Shown here piece by piece: positions 52,064 to 61,544 of a stretch of DNA of 64,000 bases. Source of the DNA: an uncultured Pelagibacteraceae bacterium (GTDB taxonomy: Bacteria; Pseudomonadota; Alphaproteobacteria; Pelagibacterales; Pelagibacteraceae); NCBI GenBank assembly GCA_902604695.1, contig CACKZT010000004.1, positions 1 to 64,000 of the forward strand, written 5' to 3'. How positions within the stretch are numbered: position 1 is the first letter of the stretch; each line of letters begins with the position of its first letter. The notes below the pieces were generated by a model that ran no database searches, was not told the DNA's origin, and was given only the letters and a program-made list of their open reading frames with translations. The position numbers and the translations under genes were made by a program.

Positions 52064-53227
52064 ATGAAGTTAGCAAAAAATTTAGATAGACTTGGAACCG
52101 AGACCGCTTTTAGTGTTTTAGCAGAAGCAAAAAAACTCGAGGCTCAAGGAAAAGAAATGATCCACTTAGGTTTGGGTCAACCTGACTTTAAAACACCTCA
52201 ACATATTATGGATGCAGCAAAAAAAGCAATTGATGATGGACACCATGGATATGTTTTAGCAAACGGTATCACAGAATGCAGGCAAGCTGTTTCTAGAAAA
52301 ATTAAAAAATTATATAAAAAAGATGTAGATCCAGAGAGAATTATGATCATGCCAGGTGGAAAACCTACGATGTATTACGCAATTCAAATGATCGGCGAAT
52401 CAGGTGCAGAAATAGTCCATCCAACACCTGGGTTTCCAATTTATGAATCAATGATCAACTATACTGGAGCTAAAGCTGTTCCATATGATTTAACGAAAGA
52501 AAAAGATCTTAAATTTGATCCAGAAAAGATTTTATCTTTGATAACTGATAAAACAAGATTAGTTATTTTAATAAATCCAAATAATCCGACAGGCAGTTTT
52601 GTTGAAAAACCTGCAATAGATTTTCTTGCAGAAGGCTTAAAGAAACATCCAAATGTCTTTATATTAAGTGATGAAATTTACAGTAGACAAATTTTTGATG
52701 GAAAAGAAATGCCAACATTTTTTAATTATCCTGATCTTCAAGATAGATTAATCGTTTTAGATGGATGGAGTAAAGCTTACTCTATGACTGGTTGGAGAAT
52801 GGGCTGGAGTGTATGGCCTGAGAAATTAATTCCCCATGTAACAAAATTAGCAATAAATAGTTTTTCTTGTGTGAATGCTCCGTCACAATTTGCTGGAATA
52901 GCTGCGCTTGATGGTCCTGATGACTCTATTCATCAAATGATGGAAAAATTTGATCAAAGAAGAAAATTAATTCATAAAGGATTAAATGATTTACCTGGTG
53001 TTACATGCAGCATGCCAGGCGGAGCCTTTTATGCTTTCCCTAATGTAAGTGGTACAGGTATGAATGGATCTGAATTTTCAAAAAAATGTATGTATGAAGC
53101 TGGTGTGGCAATTGTGCCAGGAACAGCTTTTGGTAAAACTTCAATAGATTTTGTACGTTTTAGTTTTGCTGCATCGAGGGATAACATTCAGAAAGCACTA
53201 GATAAAATAACAAAAATGCTTGGGTAG
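52064..53227 (+). CDS. Class I/II pyridoxal-phosphate aminotransferase (AspC-like)
   Basis: MIHLGLGQPDFKTPQHIMDAAKKAIDDG; LINPNNPTGSF; LSDEIYSRQIFDG; DGWSKAYSMTGWRMG. Confidence 0.96.
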   Translation: MKLAKNLDRLGTETAFSVLAEAKKLEAQGKEMIHLGLGQPDFKTPQHIMDAAKKAIDDGHHGYVLANGITECRQAVSRKIKKLYKKDVDPERIMIMPGGKPTMYYAIQMIGESGAEIVHPTPGFPIYESMINYTGAKAVPYDLTKEKDLKFDPEKILSLITDKTRLVILINPNNPTGSFVEKPAIDFLAEGLKKHPNVFILSDEIYSRQIFDGKEMPTFFNYPDLQDRLIVLDGWSKAYSMTGWRMGWSVWPEKLIPHVTKLAINSFSCVNAPSQFAGIAALDGPDDSIHQMMEKFDQRRKLIHKGLNDLPGVTCSMPGGAFYAFPNVSGTGMNGSEFSKKCMYEAGVAIVPGTAFGKTSIDFVRFSFAASRDNIQKALDKITKMLG

Positions 53228-53276
53228 GTCATTTAAGTATTTTGACCAAAATCTCATAAAACTGTAAGGTTAATAT

Positions 53277-54773
53277 ATGAATAGTTTACAAATGCCAAAG
53301 GTTGAAAATAGTCTTCTCTTGAAGAAAGATAAGATTGCCGCAGATATTTCAAGAATTATAAGTCCTGAAAATGTACTTTCTCACATCGATGAAATTAAAC
53401 CGTATGAAACTGATGGATTAACTGCTTACACACAAGTGCCTTTGTTAGTAGCTCTTCCTGAAACAGTTAAAGAAGTAAGTGAGATCTTAAAATATTGTAA
53501 TGAAAATAAAATAAAAGTTGTACCAAGAGGAGCTGGAACGGGTCTATCAGGTGGAGCATTACCACTTGCTGACTGTGTGCTTTTAGCTATGGGAAAATTT
53601 AACAAAATTTTAGAAATTGATTATAAAAATAGATGTGTGGTTACTCAACCATGTGTAACTAATCTATCAATCACTAACGCGGTGCAAGGAAATGGATTTT
53701 ATTATGCACCCGATCCATCTAGTCAGATTGCTTGTTCGATAGGAGGAAATGTCGCTGAAAATTCTGGTGGAGTTCATTCTCTTAAATATGGAGCAACAAC
53801 AAATAACATTTTAGGTATCCAAGTAGTTTTAATGGATGGAACGATAACTACTTTTGGAGGCAAGGCAATGGACTCTGAAGGTTATGACTTTTTAGGATTA
53901 ATGACTGGGTCAGAGGGTCTATTAGGAGTGATAACAGAAGTGACTGTTAAAATTTTAAAATCACCTGAGGTAGTAAAAGCAGCTTTAGTTGGATTCCCAA
54001 CCATCGAAGACGCAGGAAATTGTGTGGCAGAAATAATTGCGCAGGGTTGTATACCAGCCGGTATGGAGATAATGGACAAAGCTCTAACTAAAGCAACCAA
54101 TGATTATTCCAAAGCAGGATACCCTACAGATGCAGAAGCTATGATGATAGTAGAATTTGATGGAACTGAGCATGAAGTAGAGTCGTATATAAATAAAGTT
54201 AAGGAAATTGCTGAAAAAAATAATTCCACAAGTCTCAAGATAAGTAAAAGCAATGCAGAGAGACTAAAATTTTGGGCTGGAAGAAAAGCTGCTTTCCCAG
54301 CTTGTGGTGTACTAGCACCAGATTATATGTGTATGGATGGATCAATACCCAGAGGAAAGCTTGCTGAAGTTTTAAGAGAGATTACTCGTTTATCAAAAAA
54401 ATATAATCTACCTGTAGCGAATGCCTTTCATGCAGGCGATGGAAATTTACATCCTTTAATAATGTTTGATGCAAACGATAAAGAGTCTCTAAGAAAATGT
54501 GAGGAGTTCGGTGCTGAAATTCTAAAGTATTGTGTAAAAGTTGGTGGAGCGTTAACTGGGGAGCATGGAGTTGGAATAGAAAAAAGAGAGTTAATGTGTG
54601 ATGCTTTTAACAACTTTGACATTCAACAACAATTGACTATCAAATCTGCTTTAGACCCGAATTCTTTATTAAACCCTGGAAAAGTTTATCCAATATTAAG
54701 AAAATGTGCAGAGGAAGGAAGGGTTCATGTCCATGGAGGAAAAACAAAATTTCCAGACATCCCAAGATTTTAG
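53277..54773 (+). CDS. glcD: Glycolate oxidase FAD-linked subunit GlcD
   Basis: VPRGAGTGLSGGALPLADCVLLAM; HAGDGNLHPLIMFD; GGALTGEHGVGIEKRELM. Confidence 0.95.
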   Translation: MNSLQMPKVENSLLLKKDKIAADISRIISPENVLSHIDEIKPYETDGLTAYTQVPLLVALPETVKEVSEILKYCNENKIKVVPRGAGTGLSGGALPLADCVLLAMGKFNKILEIDYKNRCVVTQPCVTNLSITNAVQGNGFYYAPDPSSQIACSIGGNVAENSGGVHSLKYGATTNNILGIQVVLMDGTITTFGGKAMDSEGYDFLGLMTGSEGLLGVITEVTVKILKSPEVVKAALVGFPTIEDAGNCVAEIIAQGCIPAGMEIMDKALTKATNDYSKAGYPTDAEAMMIVEFDGTEHEVESYINKVKEIAEKNNSTSLKISKSNAERLKFWAGRKAAFPACGVLAPDYMCMDGSIPRGKLAEVLREITRLSKKYNLPVANAFHAGDGNLHPLIMFDANDKESLRKCEEFGAEILKYCVKVGGALTGEHGVGIEKRELMCDAFNNFDIQQQLTIKSALDPNSLLNPGKVYPILRKCAEEGRVHVHGGKTKFPDIPRF

Positions 54774-55986
54774 TCAATCATTATTTAAGCCCAAAAATAG
54801 AAGTGATATTGTTAAAATAATAAAGGAATGTTACAAAAAAAATATTCCTTTAGAGATTGTCGGATTAAAATCTAAGAATACAATAGGAAGAAATTTTCAA
54901 TCAGAGAAAACTCTAGATCTCTCTGGGTATACCGGTATAATTGAGTATAAACCTGAAGAACTATATATTAAAGTAAAAGCGGGAACTTCAATAAAGGAAA
55001 TTTCGTCTGAACTTGAAAAACATAATCAGCAACTTGCTTTTGAGCCAAATGATTTTGGTAATATTTTTTTAGGAAAAAGCAATGAAGGGTCTATAGGTGG
55101 GGTAGTATCCTGTAACTTTTCAGGATCTAGAAGGTTTAAGGTTGGGAGTGTAAGAGATCACGTTTTAGGTTTTCAAGGTATCAATGGAAGAGGCGAAACT
55201 ATAAAGTCTGGAGGAACCGTAGTTAAAAACGTGACTGGTTATGATCTGTCAAAATTAATATCTGGCTCCTTTGGAACTTTGACCGTTCTAACTGAATTAT
55301 CAATTAAAGTATTACCTAAGCCTGAAACTAGTAAAACTTTGATTGTTAATAATCCTCATTTAAAAAAAGCCTTAGATTATTTAAACTTAGCCTTGTCATC
55401 ATCTGCCGATCCTTCAGGTGGAGTTTTTTATCCTGAAATTTTTAGAAAAAATTTCATCTTTAACGACTTAACGCAAGAAGGTGCATTAATTGGAATCAGA
55501 GTTGAAGGCCCGGCTAATTCCATAGAGGTAAGACTAGATCGACTTTGCAAAGAGTTAGGTATTTTAAAAGACGAATTTTCAATACTCGAACAGAAACAAT
55601 CAAATATTTTTTGGAGTAAAACAAGACAACTTGAGGTTTTTTCTCAATTAACAGGCAATTTATTAAGAGTGGTAGTTCCAGCAAGTGAGACTTTTAATGT
55701 AATTCAAAAATTGAAAAAATACGAAATAAATTATTTTTTAGATTGGGGCGGGAGTTTAATTTGGTTACAATTGGATAAAATTAATATTAAAATGATAAGA
55801 GAAATAAAAGAAATAATAAGTAATGCCTCAGGGTACTTTACAGTTTTGAAAATTGAAGAAGATTTGAAAGCTAGTATTGATATTTTTACTATTGATCCAG
55901 TGAAATATAAAATATCTGAAAAAATAAAAAAAAGTTTTGACCCAAAAAGAATATTTAACCCAGGCAAAATGTATTCAGGAGTATAA
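54727..55986 (+). CDS. glcE: Glycolate oxidase subunit GlcE
   Basis: FAD_binding_4-like FLGKSNEGSIGGVVSCNFSGSRRFKVGSVRDHVLG; start moved to ATG 54727 after purine-rich AGGAAGGAAGGG; overlaps glcD 3' end. Confidence 0.9.
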   Translation: MSMEEKQNFQTSQDFSQSLFKPKNRSDIVKIIKECYKKNIPLEIVGLKSKNTIGRNFQSEKTLDLSGYTGIIEYKPEELYIKVKAGTSIKEISSELEKHNQQLAFEPNDFGNIFLGKSNEGSIGGVVSCNFSGSRRFKVGSVRDHVLGFQGINGRGETIKSGGTVVKNVTGYDLSKLISGSFGTLTVLTELSIKVLPKPETSKTLIVNNPHLKKALDYLNLALSSSADPSGGVFYPEIFRKNFIFNDLTQEGALIGIRVEGPANSIEVRLDRLCKELGILKDEFSILEQKQSNIFWSKTRQLEVFSQLTGNLLRVVVPASETFNVIQKLKKYEINYFLDWGGSLIWLQLDKINIKMIREIKEIISNASGYFTVLKIEEDLKASIDIFTIDPVKYKISEKIKKSFDPKRIFNPGKMYSGV

Positions 55987-57284
55987 TGCAAACATCATTC
56001 ACAGATAATCAACTTGAAGATAAAGATAATAAATCAAGCGAAGGTATACTGAGAAAATGTGTTCATTGCGGAATGTGTAATGCCACTTGTCCAACTTATA
56101 ATGTGAATGGAAACGAACTTGAGGGGCCAAGAGGTAGAATTTATTTAATTAAAGAAATGTTAGAAAACAATAAACCTGCTAATAAAAAAGTAGTACAACA
56201 TATTGATAGTTGTTTGTCCTGTTATTCATGTATGACTACTTGTCCTTCAGGAGTAAATTATATGCATTTAATTGATCATGGTAGAAATCATATCGAAGAA
56301 ACATATAAGAGGCCTTTTTTAGATAGATTATTTAGAAATATTCTTTCCTATACTTTACCAAATCCAAAAGTATTTTTTGTTATGGCGTTATTAACTAAAA
56401 TTATTAAACCATTTAGTTTTCTAATGCCGCAGTTTATAAAAAACTCTTTGATTTTGATGCCAAACAAGATTCCATTAAAAAAAATAAAAGATAAAAAGAT
56501 TCATCCATCGGAGGGAAAAAAAACTGTCGCTAGAGTTGCTTTATTAACTGGCTGTGTTCAAAGAGTAATTTCACCTGAAATAAACGAGTCAACTATTAGA
56601 TTATTAAACAGACACGATATAGAAGTTGTAGTTTTACCTAAAATAGATTGCTGTGGATCCTTAAACCATCATTTGGGAAAAAAAGATTTGGCACATTCCT
56701 CTTTTGTTAAAAATATTGAAATTTGGCATAAAGAGTATTTAGACAATGGTCTTGATGCAATAATTAGCAACACGTCAGGCTGTGGAACTACTTTAAAGGA
56801 TTACGGTTTTATTTTTAGAAATGATAAAAAATTAAAAAAAAAGGCGAAGAAAATTTCTGAACTTGCCAAAGATATAACAGAGTATTTAGATGAAAATCTT
56901 GTTCTAAAAATTAAAAGCAATAAAGATATTAAGTATAAAATTGCATATCATTCTGCTTGTTCGATGCAGCATGGTCAAAAAGTTCATGATCAACCAATAG
57001 AGTTACTCAAAAAAACTGGCAATCAAGTTATGGATATTCCCGAAGGCCATCTATGTTGTGGTTCAGCTGGAACTTATAATATTTTGCAACAAAAAATGGC
57101 AAAAACACTATTAAAAAATAAAGTCGAAAATATTAAAAAAACTTCTCCCGATTTTGTTTCAACTGGAAATATTGGTTGCATTACTCAAATTACTAGTGGT
57201 ACAAATATTCCAATTGTTCATACAGTTGAGGTAATCGACTGGTTTACTGGAGGTCCAAAACCTCACAAATTAAAAAATTTGTAA
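55986..57284 (+). CDS. glcF: Glycolate oxidase iron-sulfur subunit GlcF
   Basis: CVHCGMCNATCPTYNVNGNELEGPRGRIYLI; CLSCYSCMTTCPSGV; two CCG motifs (DCCGSLNHH, LCCGSAGTY). Confidence 0.96.
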   Translation: MQTSFTDNQLEDKDNKSSEGILRKCVHCGMCNATCPTYNVNGNELEGPRGRIYLIKEMLENNKPANKKVVQHIDSCLSCYSCMTTCPSGVNYMHLIDHGRNHIEETYKRPFLDRLFRNILSYTLPNPKVFFVMALLTKIIKPFSFLMPQFIKNSLILMPNKIPLKKIKDKKIHPSEGKKTVARVALLTGCVQRVISPEINESTIRLLNRHDIEVVVLPKIDCCGSLNHHLGKKDLAHSSFVKNIEIWHKEYLDNGLDAIISNTSGCGTTLKDYGFIFRNDKKLKKKAKKISELAKDITEYLDENLVLKIKSNKDIKYKIAYHSACSMQHGQKVHDQPIELLKKTGNQVMDIPEGHLCCGSAGTYNILQQKMAKTLLKNKVENIKKTSPDFVSTGNIGCITQITSGTNIPIVHTVEVIDWFTGGPKPHKLKNL

Positions 57285-57287
57285 TTT

Positions 57288-58241
57288 ATGAAAAAAATTT
57301 TAGTAACAAGAAGATTATTGAAATCTAATGAAGATAGACTTAAAACTTTATTTGAAGTTAATTTAAATTCTAATGATGAATTATATTCTCAAAAAAAATT
57401 AATTGAACTTAGCAAAAATTGCGATGGCATTTTATCTGCGCTAACTGATAAACTAGATAAAGATACAATTAATAAATTACCCAAGAGTATAAAAATTCTC
57501 TCGAATTTCGCAGTAGGATTTGGAAATATAGATATTGAAGCAGCAAAACAAAGAGACATCGCAGTTACAAACACGCCTGAAGTTTTAACTGACGCAACCG
57601 CTGAGATCGGTATTTTGTTAATTTTGGGTGCTTGCAGGAGAGCCGCAGAAGGTATCGAAGGTGCTAAAGCATCTAATTGGAAATGGTCTGCAGATTATTT
57701 AATAGGAAAACAATTAACTGGAACAAGATTAGGAATCTTAGGCATGGGCAGAATAGGAAAAAAGATTGCTAAAATTGCAAAATCTTTAGGAATGATAATT
57801 CATTATCATAATCGATCAAAATTAAGTCCTGACAAAGAAGAAGGTGCCACTTATCATGAAACTCTTAAAGGTTTGATGTCAGTCTCTGACGTTTTATCAA
57901 TATGTTGCCCAGCATCAAAAGAGACTGTAAATCTAATTAATGCTGAAACACTAGAATATTTACCTAAAGGAGCAGTGGTAACAAATGTTGCAAGAGGAGA
58001 TATAGTTGATGACGAAGCATTGATAGACGCTCTTGATAGAAGGAAAGTATATGCCGTTGGTTTAGACGTATATAAGGGAGAACCAAATTTAAATCCTGGT
58101 TATCTTAAGCATAAGAGCGCATTCATACTTCCTCACTTAGGTAGTGCTACAAAAGAAACCAGAACTGCAATGGCTAACTTAGCAATTGATAATATTGATG
58201 AATTTTTTAAAACTGGAACTTCTAAAAATAAAGTAAATTGA
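57288..58241 (+). CDS. D-2-hydroxyacid dehydrogenase (glyoxylate/hydroxypyruvate reductase-like)
   Basis: NFAVGFGNIDIEAAKQRDIAVTNTPEVLTDATAEI; LGILGMGRIGKKIAKIAKSLGM; NVARGDIVDDEAL; LPHLGSATKETR. Confidence 0.95.
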   Translation: MKKILVTRRLLKSNEDRLKTLFEVNLNSNDELYSQKKLIELSKNCDGILSALTDKLDKDTINKLPKSIKILSNFAVGFGNIDIEAAKQRDIAVTNTPEVLTDATAEIGILLILGACRRAAEGIEGAKASNWKWSADYLIGKQLTGTRLGILGMGRIGKKIAKIAKSLGMIIHYHNRSKLSPDKEEGATYHETLKGLMSVSDVLSICCPASKETVNLINAETLEYLPKGAVVTNVARGDIVDDEALIDALDRRKVYAVGLDVYKGEPNLNPGYLKHKSAFILPHLGSATKETRTAMANLAIDNIDEFFKTGTSKNKVN

Positions 58242-58361
58242 TGCTAAATCAAAATTATTTACTACTTAAGGTTGTATAAAAGTTTTAATTTCTAAAATTA
58301 TAGGAAGACTCTTCATAACGTTTGTGCTTAAATAATTATTAAATTAATAACAGGGGGACAT

Positions 58362-59516
58362 ATGTCAAAAGACAAAAAAATAAAAGGAGTTAAAACTCCT
58401 TCAAGACGTAAGTTCTTTAAAGCAGCTGCGGTTACAGGTGCAGCAGCGGCAGCAACAGTTGCAATGCCAAACATTGCATTCGGTGCGCCGAAAACTTTAA
58501 AGATGCAAGCAGCTTGGCCTTCAGGAGCAAATATATTCTTCGAAATGGCTGGCGACTATGCAAAAATGGTTAGCGACATGTCAGGTGGTGAATTGAAGAT
58601 TGATCTTCAGCCAGTTGGTTCAGTTGTAAAAACTGGAGAGATTGGTCAAGCAGTAAGTTCAGGTGTTCTAGATATGGGACATTGGGTGACTGCGTACTGG
58701 TATGGTAAAAATGCTGCCGCTTCATTATTTGGTACAGGTCCATCATACGGAATGTCATCTCAAGAAGTTATGGGATGGATGGAATACGGTGGAGGTAGAA
58801 AACTTTATGAAGAAACACTTTCAAAAGTTGGTTTCGATTATATTGGTTTCTTTCATATGCCAATGCCTGCTCAGCCATTTGGTTGGTTCAAGAAGAACGT
58901 AACTAAAGTGTCTGATGTAAAAGGAATGAAGTACAGAACAGTTGGTTTAGCGACTAACGTATTAACAGCAATGGGAATGGTAGTTAGACAATTACCTGGT
59001 GGTGAAATTCAACCTGCAATGAAAACAGGATTGATTGAAGCTGCTGAGTTTAATAACCCAACATCAGACTCTCAGTTTGGTATGCAAGATGTTTCTAAGC
59101 ATTATCACTTAGGAAGCTTCCACCAATCTCAAGAGATGTTTGAAATTCCAGTAAATAAAAAAACATTTAATGGTTTATCGCCTGCACACCAAGCGATACT
59201 AAAAAATGCTGCTTATGCTGCGAATACGGACAACTACTTCAAAGCGTTAGTTAGATACTCAGCTGATTTATCTAAATTGATGAATCAACATAAAGTAAAT
59301 GTGTATCAAACATCTGATGAAATCTTAGCTCAACAATTAAAAGGTTGGGATAAAGTTATAGGTGACTTTGTGAAAAAAGATGCCTTCTTTAAGAAGATTG
59401 TAGATTCTCAGAAGAAATATGCTAAGAGAGTTATGAAATACTTACTCATGAATCAGCCGAATTACAAATTGGCTTACGAAAATGAGTTCGGAAGTATTGG
59501 TAAAGTTAAAATTTAA
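58362..59516 (+). CDS. TRAP transporter substrate-binding protein (DctP family), Tat-type signal
   Basis: RRKFFKAAAVTGAAAAATVAMPNIAFG; LKMQAAWPSGANIFFEMAGDYAKMVSDMSGGELKIDL; upstream GGGGGAC RBS-like sequence. Confidence 0.96.
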   Translation: MSKDKKIKGVKTPSRRKFFKAAAVTGAAAAATVAMPNIAFGAPKTLKMQAAWPSGANIFFEMAGDYAKMVSDMSGGELKIDLQPVGSVVKTGEIGQAVSSGVLDMGHWVTAYWYGKNAAASLFGTGPSYGMSSQEVMGWMEYGGGRKLYEETLSKVGFDYIGFFHMPMPAQPFGWFKKNVTKVSDVKGMKYRTVGLATNVLTAMGMVVRQLPGGEIQPAMKTGLIEAAEFNNPTSDSQFGMQDVSKHYHLGSFHQSQEMFEIPVNKKTFNGLSPAHQAILKNAAYAANTDNYFKALVRYSADLSKLMNQHKVNVYQTSDEILAQQLKGWDKVIGDFVKKDAFFKKIVDSQKKYAKRVMKYLLMNQPNYKLAYENEFGSIGKVKI

Positions 59517-59535
59517 TTAACTTTTGTTAAAAATT

Positions 59536-59563
59536 AAAAAGGGGGCATTAGCCCCCTTTTTTT
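59536..59563 (+). terminator. Strong rho-independent-type hairpin between binding protein and membrane subunits
   Basis: AAAAAGGGGGC-ATTA-GCCCCCTTTTTTT: 11-bp inverted repeat, tetraloop, T tract. Confidence 0.93.
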
Positions 59564-59599
59564 ATGGAAAAAATAAAAATTATAGTCTAATTTGTTTTT

Positions 59600-60184
59600 A
59601 TGAGAGGATTTATTAGCTTTGCAGATCATTTAAGCACTTCAGTAGGAAAGGCATTCTCATGGTGTATAGTCGTATTAATGGGTGGAACTTGTTATGAAGT
59701 GATAATGGCTTATGCTTTTAACGCACCAACTTTATGGAACTTTGATTTTAGTTTACAAATGTACGGAGCAATATTCATGATGGCTGGAGCTTACTGTTTA
59801 TCTACAGAATCCCACGTAAGAGGAGATGTAATTTACAGATTATTTAAACCTAAAGTTCAGGGATATATAGATTTAGTTTTATATTTTATATTTTTCTTTC
59901 CTGGAGTAATTGCCTTAGCTTTTTATGGATATGAATACGCAGCTCTGGCATGGAAAATTAAAGAAACAAGCTGGAATAGCCCCGCACAAATTCAAATTTA
60001 TATGGCAAAAGCTTTAATACCTTCAGCTGGAGTGCTTTTAATTATTCAAGGTATTAGTGAAGTCTTCAGATCAATTATTTGTATTCAAACAGGTCACTGG
60101 CCCGCAAGAATGGTAGTTGCAGAGGAAACAGAAAAAATATTAATGCGAACTTCACAAGACGAGGATCAAAAAGATGTTATTTAG
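59600..60184 (+). CDS. TRAP transporter small permease (DctQ family)
   Basis: Four TM, LQMYGAIFMMAGAYCLSTESHVRGDVIYRLF. Confidence 0.93.
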   Translation: MRGFISFADHLSTSVGKAFSWCIVVLMGGTCYEVIMAYAFNAPTLWNFDFSLQMYGAIFMMAGAYCLSTESHVRGDVIYRLFKPKVQGYIDLVLYFIFFFPGVIALAFYGYEYAALAWKIKETSWNSPAQIQIYMAKALIPSAGVLLIIQGISEVFRSIICIQTGHWPARMVVAEETEKILMRTSQDEDQKDVI

Positions 60185-61535
60185 TTTAACAAATCCAGAG
60201 GTAGCAATTTTAATGATGGGCATATTTTTATTTGCTGTGCTTCTAGGATTTCCAATTGCATTTACATTAATGGCAATGGGAGTCGGTTTTGGTTATTACG
60301 CTTATTTTGATCCAACAAGAATGGAACACTTATTAGACAATAGAATTTTTCAATTATTTGTTCAAAACACTTATACTGTAATGGATAATACTGTCCTTAC
60401 CGCTGTCCCCTTATTTTTATTTATGGGATACCTTGTTGAAAGAGCTGGGATAGTTTCAAGATTATTTTTTGCAATAAGATTGGCCTCACATAGATTACCT
60501 GCCTCAATGGCAGTTGCTGCATTAATAACATGTGCGCTATTTTCTACGGCAACAGGAATTATTGGTGCCGTTGTAACTTTGATGGGATTACTTGCGTGGC
60601 CGGCTATGATTAAGGCTGGTTATGACAAAAAATTTGCTTCAGGGGTAATATGCTCTGGAGGATGCCTTGGAATTTTAATTCCACCAAGCATTATGTTAAT
60701 TGTATATTCGGTTATTGCTCAACTATCGCCTTTAAGGTTATTTGCTGCCGCAATATTTCCTGGGTTATTATTGGCAGGCTTATATATAGGTTACGCTATA
60801 ACGAGAGCATATTTAAATCCGTCTATTGCACCAAAGCCACCTCAAGAAGAAATACCTCCGAGAGCTGAAATAATGAAAGAAGTTTTAGTTTCATTCCTTC
60901 CTCTATTCTCACTTATTATTTTAGTACTTGGTACAATTTTAGGGGGACTGGCTACACCCGCGGAAGCAGCAGGAGTAGGTGCTTTTGGAGCTATAGTTCT
61001 TTCTTTCTTTTATAAAACTTTAAAATGGAAAAATTTTAAAGAATCAGTTTTTCTTACTGCAAAAACAACAGCAATGATAATGTGGCTGTTTATAGGATCT
61101 TGGACATTTTCATCAGTTTTTTCTTATCTAGGAGGACATGAAGTATTTGAGCATTTCTTTAAATCTATGGATCTAGCACCGTGGCAGTTTTTAGTAATTA
61201 CTCAGATTATAATTTTTTTGCTTGGATGGCCCTTGGAATGGACTGAAATATTAATTATTTTTGTTCCAATATTTTTACCGTTAGTCGCATTTTTTGGAGT
61301 GAATCCATATTTCTTTGCGATGTTAATCGCCTTAAATCTACAAACTTCTTTTTTAACTCCACCTATGGCCATGTCCGCTTATTACCTAAAAGGTGTGCAA
61401 TCGAAAAATGTAGAACTTATGGATATATTTAGAGGCATAATGCCTTTCTTAGGAATAGTAATTTTTGCAATGGTGTTAATGTATTTATTCCCGGGTATCG
61501 CCCTTTGGTTACCTGATGCTTTATTTGCAAACTAA
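60174..61535 (+). CDS. TRAP transporter large permease (DctM family)
   Basis: FPIAFTLMAMGVGFG; VPLFLFMGYLVERAGI; GGCLGILIPPSIMLIVYSVIA; ATPAEAAGVGAFGA. Confidence 0.97.
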   Translation: MLFSLTNPEVAILMMGIFLFAVLLGFPIAFTLMAMGVGFGYYAYFDPTRMEHLLDNRIFQLFVQNTYTVMDNTVLTAVPLFLFMGYLVERAGIVSRLFFAIRLASHRLPASMAVAALITCALFSTATGIIGAVVTLMGLLAWPAMIKAGYDKKFASGVICSGGCLGILIPPSIMLIVYSVIAQLSPLRLFAAAIFPGLLLAGLYIGYAITRAYLNPSIAPKPPQEEIPPRAEIMKEVLVSFLPLFSLIILVLGTILGGLATPAEAAGVGAFGAIVLSFFYKTLKWKNFKESVFLTAKTTAMIMWLFIGSWTFSSVFSYLGGHEVFEHFFKSMDLAPWQFLVITQIIIFLLGWPLEWTEILIIFVPIFLPLVAFFGVNPYFFAMLIALNLQTSFLTPPMAMSAYYLKGVQSKNVELMDIFRGIMPFLGIVIFAMVLMYLFPGIALWLPDALFAN

Positions 61536-61544
61536 TAATTTATA

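Noticed and set aside
53228-53276. Gap before glcD as a possible glycine-type riboswitch
   Set aside because: Only 49 bp with no paired-stem architecture visible.
58702-58902. ORFs overlapping the TRAP binding-protein gene in other frames (also 58570-58758)
   Set aside because: Out-of-frame or antisense to a clear DctP-family CDS.
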